From the NCBI RefSeq assembly GCF_041380365.1, contig NZ_CP159981.1, positions 372,001 through 436,000 of the forward strand: a stretch of 64,000 nt of DNA. Reading direction: 5' to 3'. Shown here piece by piece: positions 9,941 to 19,344 of this stretch. Source of the stretch: Buchananella sp. 14KM1171. Its GTDB lineage: Bacteria > Actinomycetota > Actinomycetes > Actinomycetales > Actinomycetaceae. Position numbers and translations under genes: made by a program. The first letter of the stretch is position 1. Every line of letters starts with the position of its first letter. Under the pieces are notes generated by a model. That model did no database searches, was not told where the DNA came from, and was given only the letters and a program-made list of their open reading frames with translations.

Positions 9941-11098
9941 TCACAGCTCGATGGGAGGCAGGCTTTCAATCAAATTGATCGAATCCCGAATTTTTGCAAC
10001 TCCGCTACGTGCTGGAGACAATGCGCGCCGAATGGCGGCCGAGGAGCGCTCCGCAGGCCTCATGGACTCCAAAAGGGAGTTCATTTGCTCTGCTACGTTT
10101 CCAAGGTCTGCTAGAGGTTGGATGCTTTCGTTGTAGGACTTAGCCGGCCGTTCATCGCCAGGCAGGTACTCGATTGCAATTTCTCTGACATTTCGCATCG
10201 AGGCGTGAACTCGCATTGTCGTAGCGAACATTTTCTCGCCTATATCCCCTATTTTATTGGCAGGCCCTTTGAGGTGCTCGGCAACTCCAAATGACCAAGT
10301 CTTAAGTGCAGCCGACGACAAAACTTGGGGATCGGGCTCAATGCTGGCGGCGTCGCCCAACTTCTTAATCGCGTCTGGCCCCTCAGCGATAATCGATGTT
10401 AGTTCTTTTAACTGCTCTTCCAAAGTTGCGAGTTCGTCGAATAATCCTGGGGCGTCGCTTGAGCTGGTGTACGTGGTTGAAGCGGGAGAGGGGGACTCGG
10501 ATTCGACAATTGGCGCTCCACCTTTCGGGCCTGGAGAGTTTGTGACCGCTAATGAGAGCTTGGTGACGGCTGCATTGTAGGATTTGTAAAACCGCTCGGC
10601 AATCATGCTCATCGTTTTTCGCCACTCGGCCGTCCCTGCTCCAGCCAGGATTGCGTCTTCGATTATTATCCACTGGCGATCGGCTGACTGGCGCGCAATG
10701 TCGTCATCTGAGTCTGGCCTGAACAGCTTGGGGGAGTTGAATAGGACGATTGGTAGAATTAGTTCGGGTACGTCACTTTCTGTTGTGGCACTCAGGTATA
10801 GGTTGTACTCTTTTCTGCAATTTTCGCTATTTAAGTAATTTGCACTCAGGAATGGGATGAATACGCTAGCGGCCACCACCTCCGCCTCAAGTCGACTTTT
10901 CCATATTTCACCCCACTCAATGCTCTCTTGATCGAGGAACGCTTTAATCCTTATGCCATATTTTGCTTTTGCGAAATAGGTAAGACTTTCTTTGAAATGC
11001 CTAATGAAGTTATTGTGATTTTCGTCCTCTCGGGCGTAGCTTAAGAACACGGCCACTTCAATCTCTTGTGGATGCTGAGTCTCACTGGTGGTGCACAT
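9941..11098 (-). CDS. TIR-domain protein with helical C-terminal region
   Basis: A 385-residue protein whose first ~150 residues form a TIR domain: VAVFLSYAREDE opens it, IKAFLDQESIEWGEIWKSRL follows, and NSENCRKEYNLYL carries the conserved Glu of NADase-type TIRs. Residues ~215-385 are mostly charged, predicted helical and possibly coiled-coil, without a second enzymatic motif. TIR domains in bacteria often degrade NAD+ as abortive-infection effectors; that activity here is inference. No TIR-partner gene (ThsA, Argonaute, CBASS cyclase) is adjacent. Composition is AT-rich relative to the chromosome, consistent with the island. The gene stands alone between IS remnants. Confidence 0.8.
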   Translation of the reverse strand: MCTTSETQHPQEIEVAVFLSYAREDENHNNFIRHFKESLTYFAKAKYGIRIKAFLDQESIEWGEIWKSRLEAEVVAASVFIPFLSANYLNSENCRKEYNLYLSATTESDVPELILPIVLFNSPKLFRPDSDDDIARQSADRQWIIIEDAILAGAGTAEWRKTMSMIAERFYKSYNAAVTKLSLAVTNSPGPKGGAPIVESESPSPASTTYTSSSDAPGLFDELATLEEQLKELTSIIAEGPDAIKKLGDAASIEPDPQVLSSAALKTWSFGVAEHLKGPANKIGDIGEKMFATTMRVHASMRNVREIAIEYLPGDERPAKSYNESIQPLADLGNVAEQMNSLLESMRPAERSSAAIRRALSPARSGVAKIRDSINLIESLPPIEL

Positions 11099-11302
11099 GA
11101 GTTTTCCTGTTACATTTGCGAGGGCTGTTAAGGGAGCTGAATGCTGGGCAAAGAGAAGGCTAGTGCCCTAAGTATTACAGGCTGGAAGTATGTGTGTGAG
11201 GCGCACAGGTGGGGCTGTTGATGGTTTGGGCGCGTTCTGGGTTTCATACCTCCAGCGTGGTGGTTGTCATTATGGTCTTGTATCGTACGGATGGCAGCGT
11301 GC

Positions 11303-11670
11303 CTAGATGCCGTTGACGGCATCTATTATCTGCAGTTGTGGCAGCACCTGGCAAGGTGCGGCCGGTCCAGAGTCGGAGGTCGCGCGCGATTCTTCTGTGA
11401 GGGGGTGTCCCCATGTGGTGTGTAAAGCAGCCAGGGGTGGTTTTGCGGCTGGTTGTGGGTCGTGGAGGGTGCCGGTGCGGATCATGGCGTGCAGGGGGAG
11501 GATGCGGCGGTGGGCCAGGGCGGTGAGTGCTTGGTTGTGGCGTTTTCCTTGGTCCCGTTTACGCTGGTAGTAGGCCTGAGAGACCGTATCAGAGCGCAGG
11601 GAAGCGAAGGCTGACAGGAACATGGCTCGTTTGGGTCTTTTCTTTCCGGCGTGGGAGACATGCGCTGCAC
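11303..11670 (-). pseudogene. C-terminal remnant of an IS110-family transposase
   Basis: The minus strand encodes AGKKRPKRAMFLSAFASLRSD, split here from YYQRKRDQGKRHNQALTALAHRR, the usual end of IS110/IS1111 DEDD transposases (Transposase_20 region). The N-terminal catalytic half is missing: the reading frame meets the left inverted repeat of the neighbouring IS3-type remnant at 11683, so that insertion probably cut the gene. I could not find the other half beyond 12985. Confidence 0.7.
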
Positions 11671-11682
11671 GTATTTATGAAC

Positions 11683-12985
11683 CTGAACCGTCCTGGGTTT
11701 GGTTTCGGTGGTCAGCCTGAAAGGATTGACCTATGCCGAAGCGTTTGGCCCCAGAGTTCAAGTCGCGTGCTGTTCGTCTTGTCAGCGACCCTCTGGCATC
11801 GGAGCAGACAGTCTCCCTCACCAGTGTTCTACGAGTGGAAGGGCATCAATCTCGGGGTGGGGTATGAGACGATGCGCCGCTAGTATCGCGATCCCAGCCT
11901 GAGACAGGATCTTGAACAAGCCCCATCAAGGAGTGCGAGGTGGCCCGCCTGCGGCGAGAAAACGCTCAGCTCCGCCAGGCCGGCGAGATCCGGAAGGCAG
12001 CCACAGGCTTTCACCAATAGAGCTCTGTCTCTCTGTACCCGAAATGATTGCTTTCATCGACGCGGGCCGGGCCAGGAGCGGGGGTTGAACGCATCTGCAA
12101 GGCTCTCACCGAACACCGCCAAGGCGCCTTCATCACCGGAGCGAGGGTATCGCAAGGCCAAGAACCCTACGCCCTGGCGGCGCTGCTTGCCAGATGCCGC
12201 TTTGATCCCCGTCATCGAGCGCATCCACCAAGAGAACACTTACGTGTACGGGTGGCTAGATGTGGCATGCCCTCAAACACGAAGGCTAGGACGTGGGGCG
12301 CGAACAATACCGAGCCTGGCTGTCGAGAGAGATGCCGGGCTCAAGGGCGTTGTACGTGGACGCAAGGCAGTACCAACCAGGAGCGCTCCTGGGACCGATA
12401 CACGCCCAGATCTGGATGAACCCCCGGCTTCGCACGCAGTGCCCCTAACCAGTTGTGGGTTGCCAACATTACTCACGTACGCGCAGCGGGTTCGTTTACA
12501 CCGCCTTCGTAACAGGTTGGGTTCAGCCGCAAGATCGCTGGCTGGGCAGTGAGTAACACACTCAACGCCCAGGCTCTACCCCTGCAAGCCCTGGAACAAG
12601 CTATCGCTACTGCCAAGGGCAGTGTCGAGGGATTGGTCCACCACAGCGATCACGGCAACCAGATACGTCTGTATCGGCCAATCCATGGGCGCCTGGTCGA
12701 AGCAGGAATTGATGCCCCTAACGGCACCGAAGGAGAATACTTGCGACAACGCACTGGCCAAACCCTAAACGGCTCATGCGCGAGCGAGTTGACCTAACTT
12801 CCCAGCACTGGGCCGGACTGACCGAAGTCGAATTAGCAGGCCCTATGCTGGGTGAACTGGTGGAACAACACCCGCCTGCACAGCCACCTGGGCTATGCCA
12901 CACCCCAAGAAACCCAAGACCGCTACTACCAACACCACACCCACCAAATGAACACCGCCTAGGAACCAAACCCAGGACGGTTCAG
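11683..12985 (+). mobile_element. IS3-family remnant with preserved inverted ends
   Basis: The left end begins CTGAACCGTCCTGGGTTTGG (11683) and the right end, read inward, is the same to within one base over about 23 bases (12985 back to 12962). Length is about 1.3 kb, usual for IS3. Both OrfA and OrfB remnants lie inside. No short target duplication is evident. The intact ends could still be mobilised in trans by a related transposase; that is inference. Confidence 0.8.
11733..12962 (+). pseudogene. Broken IS3 OrfA/OrfB transposase
   Basis: OrfA starts MPKRLAPEFKSRAVRLVSD at 11733 and soon loses frame; a leucine-zipper-like RLRRENAQLRQ piece follows near 11945. OrfB pieces include FIDAGRARSGVERICKAL (12055), LKGVVRGRK (12340), AGWAVSNTLNAQALPLQAL and GLVHHSDHG (12540-12650), and the terminal WWNNTRLHSHLGYATPQE (12858), ending with TAG at 12960-12962. 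Multiple frameshifts make it non-functional. Confidence 0.8.
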
Positions 12986-13366
12986 TCGCTAGTCCCGCAC
13001 CCACGTTACGAAAGACCTCGCTACAAGCGGGTCGTTCCCCTAATCAGCGGTCACCAGCGCCCAACTGTCGTGGGTGACAACACCCCCCGGATCATTGGTT
13101 AGACAGGGGCAATCCATCATGCCCACGACAGCTGGCCGAGCCCGGAACAACCGAGGCACAAACAAGGTAACGGCCCCCCTCCTACGAACCGCTAGCGCGA
13201 CACGAGCCGCCCGGCAGCCTGGACGCCCGCCTCTTATTCATCGAATCATCCCGCGCCAACGGCGTTGCGGCGTTGGCGCGGGATGGGGCTACGCAAAGCC
13301 CGGCTTACCCGAGAACTCCTACTTCCCGCGCACCGCCCCGGCCTTGCTTCGCGTGCCGCCGCTTCC
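12986..13366. other. Gene-free stretch between the IS remnant and the next hypothetical gene
   Basis: No coding region can be supported here. It contains a 10-base inverted pair (CTGTCGTGGG near 13066 and its complement near 13122) and the strong hairpin listed separately at 13248-13284. The rest may be decayed mobile-element DNA. Confidence 0.4.
13248..13284 (-). terminator. Strong hairpin, candidate terminator of the 13367-14194 locus
   Basis: Fourteen perfectly paired bases (ATCCCGCGCCAACG and its complement) around a 9-base loop. It lies about 80 bases beyond the stop of the minus-strand locus ending at 13367. There is no strong T run, so termination is likely but not certain. Confidence 0.55.
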
Positions 13367-14194
13367 CTATCCTCCACCGAGCCCCGGCAACGCCTCGATC
13401 AGCGCCCGCACGGGCCCGGGCAGCTCGGCCACCTGCTCCCCGCTCAGCGGCTCATCCACCTCAGCGCAGGCCCGCCCCGCCCAAACGCGGACGCCCGCTG
13501 TGCCGCGCACCACCCGCCACCTGACGTCCAGATCCCCGTCGCACCACACCTGGTAGCGCCGCGCGCGCACATTATCGCGCTCGGCGTCCAGCACCGGCTC
13601 CACTTCCACCGCGCGCCACACCTCGTCGCCCGCACGCACGTGCCACGCCCCAAACGCCGGGTAGTTCTCGATTCCGTCCTCGCCTCGGCCCCCGCCTGGG
13701 GAAGCCACGAACTCCACCGCGCCTTCGGGTAGGTAGGCGGGAACGCCGTGCAACTGGGCAAGCGCTCAAAGAGGGCGCGCGATCATCACCTCAACGCGCC
13801 CGCGCACGCCAGTACCCGGCCCACCGCCCGCCCCGGTGCCCTCCCCTGCGCTCTCCCCAGCCCGCTCCCCCGGGCTCTCGATCTCACCCCGTCCGGCCAC
13901 GTACCGGCCGCGCAGCAGCAGCTCGTCGTCCTGGCTGGGCAGGGGGCGGTCCACCCAGATCTCGGCGCGCTCGCCGTCCGCCACAGTGAATAGCACCTGC
14001 GGCCACACCCCATAGGCCCTCACCTCAGGCCACGGTGCCACCGCGCACGCTCGCCCCCGCAACAGGTATTGCACTCGCGCGGCCGGCCAGCCACCGTTCG
14101 CCGCCTCTACAACCAGCGTGGCGGGCTGGAAGAAATCGCTCGCCCTGCTGCCCTGCCGCCCGGCCACTTTCGCACCTGCACGGCCACGGCCCAT
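13367..14194 (-). pseudogene. Hypothetical protein interrupted by an in-frame stop
   Basis: Two open segments share one frame on the minus strand, from 14194 to 13769 (142 codons) and from 13765 to 13367 (about 133 codons), separated by a single TGA at 13766-13768. The first ends RVEVMIARPL and the second continues ALAQLHGVPAYLPEGAVEF without a credible ribosome binding site. That suggests one ~275-residue protein with a nonsense mutation. An Ala/Gly/Glu-rich linker precedes the stop. I do not recognise the family. Two separate proteins, or a sequencing error, are the alternatives. Confidence 0.5.
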
Positions 14195-14222
14195 TGGCTT
14201 TGCAGGGCGTCCCCTTTCCGCT

Positions 14223-14519
14223 CTACCAGAAGATCCTGACGATGACCGCCAGCAGCAGCACGCCCGCGAGCGCTAGGAAGTGCTTGCCCCCGTAGGTCAG
14301 GCTCGTCGGCCCCGGCAGCGGCTTGAGCTGGCGCTGGAACTCCCTAAACCACGTGCCGCCCTGCGCCGTGTCCCTCTCGGCGAGCTCCAGATACCAGTTC
14401 TCCTGGGCAGCGCCCCAGTACTCAGACAGTTCCGACAGCGCATAGGTCACGGAGATCGGCAGGGCGTCCTCTTCATCCAGGATGGTCACGATGGACTTGC
14501 GGTTGAGGGCGTTGACCAC
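14223..14519 (-). CDS. Small tail-anchored hypothetical protein
   Basis: A protein of ~98 residues from a GTG start, ending in one hydrophobic segment (HFLALAGVLLLAVIVRIFW), which suggests a C-terminal membrane anchor like those of the two larger paralogues downstream. The frame stays open to a TAG about 22 bases before the GTG, reading DWSVGATAVVNALNRKS, so it may be the C-terminal remnant of a longer gene. No family recognised. Confidence 0.45.
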   Translation of the reverse strand: MVNALNRKSIVTILDEEDALPISVTYALSELSEYWGAAQENWYLELAERDTAQGGTWFREFQRQLKPLPGPTSLTYGGKHFLALAGVLLLAVIVRIFW

Positions 14520-14651
14520 AGCAGTCGCCCCAACCGACCAATCTGAGATCTAGGCCCGCAACGGCACACGCGCCGTCGGCAACTATCACGCTGCAGTTTT
14601 CACCGCTTCAGCACAGCTAGGATTCGGGATCCCGTGCTGCGGCTTCTGAAG

Positions 14652-15202
14652 CTATATTCGAAGCGTCGTAGGTGTCTCGATGGTCTTCCCAGTGCCAAGT
14701 GTCACAGCCATGTAGACACCCTGGGTTGGCTTCTGAAGAGAGTTACGCGAAACGGCGACCAGACTGCGCCCGAGTTCCGCGTCCACAAACCAAGTTTCGT
14801 TTGTTCCGGCATCAAGACGATATGGAAGCTGCGGGCCATTCAGGTCTCCATTAGGTACGTAGGAAATACCACCCCCTCTTGAGCAAAGAGCAACCGAATC
14901 AACCGTCACTGATGCTCGGCCGTGGTTGGTGACCTGTACACCGACGACCTCGGGGCCGTAGAACCCCTGCTTGCGCAGGTCCTCTACGTTGCGAGACCTC
15001 CCCGCCTTTTCAACTGGACCGGTAAAAACTCCTCCACGACCTCGCACGCATGTAGCAGCGTTGCCTTTGGGCGTCCACCAGACAGAAGCCATTGCCCGAT
15101 CTGCCACCCGAGCGACAGTACTGCGACCAGTAGCGAAATGCTCGCGATTACGAGCGAGACGATAGCCAAACTCATCCTCCAAGCGTACGGAAAGGTACCC
15201 AC
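14652..15202 (-). pseudogene. Membrane-anchored hypothetical protein with a frameshift
   Basis: The N-terminal piece (start 15202, or more likely the Met at 15175, MSLAIVSL) has one transmembrane segment (IVSLVIASISLLVAVLSLGW) followed by WLLSGGRPKATL. After about 15000-15035 the plausible continuation moves to the adjacent minus-strand frame (VVGVQVTNHGRASVTVDSVAL...), ending at 14652. A short membrane anchor plus a beta-rich 'V.V.N.GR..VTV' domain is a common actinobacterial layout, so one single-base frameshift in a ~180-residue gene is the simplest reading. Function unknown. Confidence 0.5.
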
Positions 15203-15499
15203 ACTCTGGCAGGGACGGCCAGCTCGCCTCTTTGACGTTCAACGCCGGTGGGCCCGTGATGCCCACTGTCGTCAATTCGACCTCCGATATCCCTGAGGTG
15301 TCTGAGACTCTGCATGGTGTCGGGCACGCGACCTGCACGTTTATTCAGCCCATCAAGATTTATGGCGTGATCGGTTATCTACATCTAGGGATGGAGACGC
15401 TTAACCAGGGGTGGCCAGCCGCAGCAGGTCCCACCAGTAGAAGGCGGTGTCACCATCGCGGAAGCAGACGCAAGCGGGCCCGCTATTTCCACCGCGTAG

Positions 15500-15709
15500 G
15501 AGTGGTTCTTCCTCTCGCTTGGGATCCTGCTCCTGGCGTGGTCCGTCTACTTCACCATCGCCTCCCAGGTCAGCCGCCGCCCGATCGTCCCCGCCAGCGA
15601 CCCGTGGGCCGAGGACGGCCAGCACTTCTCCCACTTCTACGGCTGGGCTTGGCGGAGGATGATGCAAGACCGCAAGAAGACCACGCGCCGCTCGACGCTG
15701 CTCAGGTGA
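15500..15709 (+). other. Possible remnant of a small membrane protein
   Basis: An open frame without a normal start follows a TAG at 15497. It reads EWFFLSLGILLLAWSVYFTI, a convincing transmembrane helix, then a soluble tail with FSHFYGWAWRRMMQDRKKTT before TGA. It overlaps the end of the convergent gene by a few bases. No in-frame ATG precedes the helix, so this is either a truncated gene or one using a rare start codon. Confidence 0.3.
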
Positions 15710-17180
15710 GCAACGCCGCTATCAGGGTCACCGTCAGCACCCCCAGAACGAACACCAAGGCTTTGAAACCGAGGGGCGTCTTGCCCTGGGCGTTGACCGG
15801 CTCACTCTCCCACGCCGATCCGTTCTGGGCCAAGAAGCGATAGTCGCCTGCCTCACGCGCAGCGGCCTTACCTCGGTATCCCTCCGCCAACAGCTCGGCG
15901 GGCGACGTTTGTTTTCCGACCGATTCAAACCTCGCGTCCAGCTGGCCAAGCAGCTCCGGCAGGGCGGTGTGAACGTCGTCCACGTGGGAGGCGGGAATTC
16001 CGCGCGGCAGCGTCTGGAAATAAACCCTCTCCACCACCACCCCGTCGCGGTAGGTGACCACCACGCCCGGCCTGCCCTCACAGCCTTGGCGGGTGAAGAA
16101 GACATCTTCCGTTGCCCACGCCCGCTCCACCTTCACCCAGCCGTGGACCCGCGCAAACTCGTCTATGTCAGCGGCCGTGATTGCAGTGGACTTCTCCCTG
16201 ATCTGCTCTATGAACGCCAATGCCACAGACGCGTCTTCCTGCATCACTTCTGCCCGCGTCACGCTGGGCCTGCTGACAAACACGCCGACCGTGACCTCGG
16301 GCTCCCGGAGCCTCACGATGAGTGTCTTGCCTTGGTCTAGGTCCCAGGTGTACTTGGTTTCGCCGCCCGTTTCCTCGCTCCGGCCTGCCCCATACCGGGA
16401 GCGCACTTGAGCGATTAACTCCTCCGGCTCCGCCACCGCAGGGAAGGTTGTGGTGACACGGTTAGTGCCGGGCAGGCCCGCGACTACCGCTACCTCGGGC
16501 GGACCACAGATAGTTGCATAGTCCGGGATACCGAGCGGGTGGCTCTCCGTCAGCTGCGCTGGGCCACCAGTCCCACGGTTTAGGTAGAAGAACTTATAGG
16601 AGTCGGAAAGCACGGTCCACCCGCGCTCACGCGCCAAGCGGGCCAAGTTGTATTGGCTCTCTGCCGCGTCGGTGGCGACCAGCGCCTCGATGTGGCCCCA
16701 CACCGTGCTCACGGAGATTGATTGGAGCGTCCCTATCTCTGCCGGTCTTGCCACCCAGAGTTCCGAGGTGGCCTCGGCAGTGGAGCACAGGTGCAGGCGA
16801 AGACCACTGGGCCGCTGCCACCAGTAGTACCCCGTCCCCTCCTCCAGGCCGGGACAGATTCGCGGCGTGCCGAACTCAGAGGAGAACAAGTCGTAGGCGA
16901 TCTCCAGGCTGGTGAGGATCTGATCCTCGTCGGCGTATGCGGCCTCCGGGAATGCCTCCATGCTGGCGCGCAGGTCGATCCCGTATGCGATCAGCCCCGT
17001 GGCGTCGAATTGAGCTTGGCTTATCAACCCGAAGTCGGCGGGGTTCAGCGCCGGGCTCGTGGCGGTGCGGCGCGTGAGCGTGTGGGACGGGCCGCTCAGC
17101 GGTAGCGGCCAGCTGACGCGCTCAGCGGCCTCCACAAAGTCCACGGTTCTCCACGCCAGGGATTCGGCTAATGGATCCAT
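15702..17180 (-). CDS. Tail-anchored hypothetical protein, paralogue A
   Basis: A 492-residue protein, paralogous to the next minus-strand gene: both open with L..SL....V.FV.AA...SWPLPL, share NPADFG/DPADFG and FDA.G..AY..DLRA near residues 50-75, and end in a single transmembrane helix (here ALVFVLGVLTVTLIAALLT). Each also holds two related 'GW...F' units, here ARERGWTVLSDSYKFFYL near 185 and ARVHGWVKVERAWATEDVFF near 365, the second followed by GVVVTYRDG. That pattern suggests an internally duplicated fold, probably cytoplasmic and held at the membrane by its C-terminus. The family is not recognised with confidence. Confidence 0.65.
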   Translation of the reverse strand: MDPLAESLAWRTVDFVEAAERVSWPLPLSGPSHTLTRRTATSPALNPADFGLISQAQFDATGLIAYGIDLRASMEAFPEAAYADEDQILTSLEIAYDLFSSEFGTPRICPGLEEGTGYYWWQRPSGLRLHLCSTAEATSELWVARPAEIGTLQSISVSTVWGHIEALVATDAAESQYNLARLARERGWTVLSDSYKFFYLNRGTGGPAQLTESHPLGIPDYATICGPPEVAVVAGLPGTNRVTTTFPAVAEPEELIAQVRSRYGAGRSEETGGETKYTWDLDQGKTLIVRLREPEVTVGVFVSRPSVTRAEVMQEDASVALAFIEQIREKSTAITAADIDEFARVHGWVKVERAWATEDVFFTRQGCEGRPGVVVTYRDGVVVERVYFQTLPRGIPASHVDDVHTALPELLGQLDARFESVGKQTSPAELLAEGYRGKAAAREAGDYRFLAQNGSAWESEPVNAQGKTPLGFKALVFVLGVLTVTLIAALLT

Positions 17181-17409
17181 ACCTCAACCTCACTGTGCTC
17201 GGCACTTTCGCCGCAAGTCTGTCACAAGCGTTGCCTGCCCCGCCTCGCCGGTCAACCAATTGCCTTTACCGGCCGCCGAACTAGGCTGGGACATCCTGCC
17301 CGCTCGGCGCGAAGCGAGGCCCGTTAACGGGGGCGTTCGGCGGTACGACGTTCCTCCCGCCCTGCTTCGAGCCCAAACCGCCCCCTGTCTGCGCCGCACC
17401 TCCTTGCGC

Positions 17410-19104
17410 CTACCAAAGGCGCCAGACCAGGAGCGCCAACAGCGGGATAAGGAGCGCGAGCAACCACACGTGCTTACCGCGGGTTTCCTTAACTCCCAAC
17501 GGATGCGCCTGAAACTCGAGGGCAACCTGCTGGGGCGGCTGGTAAACCAGTGGGTAGTCCACCACGATGGGAAGCTGATGGCTGTGGTGCTTGACCGTGA
17601 TCCGCGAGCGCCGGTTGGCCGCCCAGAACACGTAGCTGTCCACGTCGTCTTGTTCGTCTAGGTGGCGCCACGGACGCTCGTATCCAAACCAGGACGACTC
17701 CACTAGCTCGTACTCCCCGCACCGGCTCTCCAGCTGCTCCAGTAGGTCGTCTTCCAGCCCCCACCGTCCTCTTTCCCCGGCCAAGGCTCGCGAACCGGGC
17801 ATGCAGTGGAACAGGATCTGCCTCACCGCCGCGTTGTGGTAGTCCACCACCACCCCGGGCAGGCCCCACGGTGCGCGCGGGCTGAGGAAGACTTCCTTGC
17901 CGTCCTCGTCGCACTCGGTCTTGGTCCAGCCGTGTTTTGCGGCAAGCCGCTCCACGTCTGCCGCATCCAACGGCTCGCTACCTGCAGTCAGCTCCTCCAC
18001 CACGTCAAGCGCGTAGGACAGGACCTGCCCCCTATCCAGCAGGTCCTCCCAGCCTGCGGGTTCCTCCCGCACCACTAGCCGCGCCTGTGCGCCGTCGCAG
18101 GACAGCTCCAGCACTCGCGGCCCCACTCGCCACGTGTGCTTCTCCCCCGGCCCGGCCCGCCCGTCCTGTTCGGCCTCACTTTGCCCGGCCTGCCCGCCCT
18201 CACCTTGCCCGGCCTCGGCGGAGCCAAGGCGCGCGGAGAGGGCGGCAAGCGAAACGTCGTCCACCCACTGGTTCGGCAAAGTCAGCGTCAACCTGGTGGG
18301 GCGCAAGCCGTTGCCGGTCACCAACACCTGCGGCGGGGTACAAATGACACCGCCAAGCGGCTCGCCGCCCGGGTGGCTCTCCGCCCGCTCCGCGCCAGGC
18401 ACGCCGCCGGAGAGGAAGAAGTACTCATCCGAGCCCGACAACCGTACCCACCCCTGGCTGGCCGCAAAACTCAACAGGGACTCGCGGTCCTTGGACCACT
18501 GGCCACCCATGAGCTCGGCCGCCAACTCCACCAGGCTGCTCTCCCCCGCGCTGGCCTGCTCCGGGCTCGCCGCATCGCCCGGGTCGGTGCTTGCGGCGGG
18601 AGCCGTGGCGACCTTTTCGACGTCAGAAGCCAGGCCGGCACCTCCCACACCAGCCGGCCCGCAACCAGTCACCCACAGCTCGACTGCTACTTCGTCGGTG
18701 AAGACCAGGTGAAGCCCCAGGCCGCCGGGCAGAACCCACCAGCGATATCCCGTCCGCTCGTCGCCGGTAACCGCCATGAACGGCACATCAAAGTGGTCAC
18801 ACAACAGCTCAAAGGCTTCGTTGAAGTCCTGCAGGATGCTTTCCTGGTCTTCCTCGTCTTCGGCCTGGTCGTAATTCGCCGCCGCGCGCAGGTCGAGGCA
18901 GTATGCGCTAATACCGGCGGCGTCAAACCGCGCGGTGGCCTGGAAACCAAAGTCCGCCGGGTCCAGCAGCGCGCTCCTGGCCGTGTTCTTGGTGGGGGCC
19001 GCTTCCCCGTCCGCCGGCAGCAGGGGCAGCGGCCAGCTCGCCTTCTGCGCGGCCGCAACGAACGCGACAATCTCTTCGACCAAGCTCTGCGCTAGCTCAT
19101 CCAT
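17410..19104 (-). CDS. Tail-anchored hypothetical protein, paralogue B
   Basis: At 564 residues this is the longer of two tandem paralogues. It shares with paralogue A the SWPLPL N-terminus, DPADFG, the two GW...F units (AASQGWVRLSGSDEYFFL and AAKHGWTKTECDEDGKEVFL), GVVVDY, and a C-terminal transmembrane helix (VWLLALLIPLLALLVWRLW). Extra length comes from two low-complexity inserts, near residues 155-190 and 300-325 (Gln/Gly/Glu/Ala-rich). The second insert lies about 20 residues after a VDDVSLA segment whose DNA carries a variant of the dispersed motif. Tandem duplication followed by insert growth is the simplest history. Function unknown. Confidence 0.65.
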   Translation of the reverse strand: MDELAQSLVEEIVAFVAAAQKASWPLPLLPADGEAAPTKNTARSALLDPADFGFQATARFDAAGISAYCLDLRAAANYDQAEDEEDQESILQDFNEAFELLCDHFDVPFMAVTGDERTGYRWWVLPGGLGLHLVFTDEVAVELWVTGCGPAGVGGAGLASDVEKVATAPAASTDPGDAASPEQASAGESSLVELAAELMGGQWSKDRESLLSFAASQGWVRLSGSDEYFFLSGGVPGAERAESHPGGEPLGGVICTPPQVLVTGNGLRPTRLTLTLPNQWVDDVSLAALSARLGSAEAGQGEGGQAGQSEAEQDGRAGPGEKHTWRVGPRVLELSCDGAQARLVVREEPAGWEDLLDRGQVLSYALDVVEELTAGSEPLDAADVERLAAKHGWTKTECDEDGKEVFLSPRAPWGLPGVVVDYHNAAVRQILFHCMPGSRALAGERGRWGLEDDLLEQLESRCGEYELVESSWFGYERPWRHLDEQDDVDSYVFWAANRRSRITVKHHSHQLPIVVDYPLVYQPPQQVALEFQAHPLGVKETRGKHVWLLALLIPLLALLVWRLW

Positions 19105-19201
19105 GTTTCCTCACTCACGCCGGGGCCCAGAGAGAGTCTGGCACACGCGCTTGCGCCGGAGCGGAGAGTGCGCGCCCCAAGGACGTTTCACTGCCGGCCC
19201 G

Positions 19202-19297
19202 CCGGTCTACCGGTCTACCGGTCTGCCGGTCTGCCGTCCTGCCGGCCTGCCGTCCTGCCGGTCTGCCGGTCTGCCGGTCTGCCGTCCTACCGTCCCG
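19202..19297. repeat. 8-bp tandem repeat, about 12 units
   Basis: Units of CCGGTCTG and close variants (CCGGTCTA, CCGTCCTG, CCGGCCTG) run head to tail for 96 bases, with a degenerate unit on the left. The array ends about 10 bases before a possible -35 of the HAD gene. The unit is not a multiple of three, and the frame is open through the array into the HAD gene, so copy-number change could shift a longer reading frame or alter promoter spacing. Confidence 0.9.
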
Positions 19298-19306
19298 GCT
19301 CAACGC

Positions 19307-19344
19307 TTGGCTCACCGTGCTGGGAGTTGGCTAGGCTCGACCCC
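19307..19344 (+). promoter_or_regulatory. Tentative promoter of the HAD gene
   Basis: TTGGCT (19307-19312) and TAGGCT (19332-19337), 19 bases apart, resemble -35 and -10 boxes. Transcription would begin at or next to the ATG at 19345, giving a leaderless message, which fits the absence of a ribosome binding site. The spacing is longer than ideal. Confidence 0.35.

Noticed and set aside
9746-10114. Plus-strand open frame opposite the end of the TIR gene
   Set aside because: Overlaps a convincing TIR-protein gene and lacks any recognisable feature.
19168-19344. Longer N-terminus of the HAD protein through the 8-bp array
   Set aside because: It would add 59 residues of repeat-encoded Pro/Ser/Arg before a normal motif I; the Met at 19345 fits the family.
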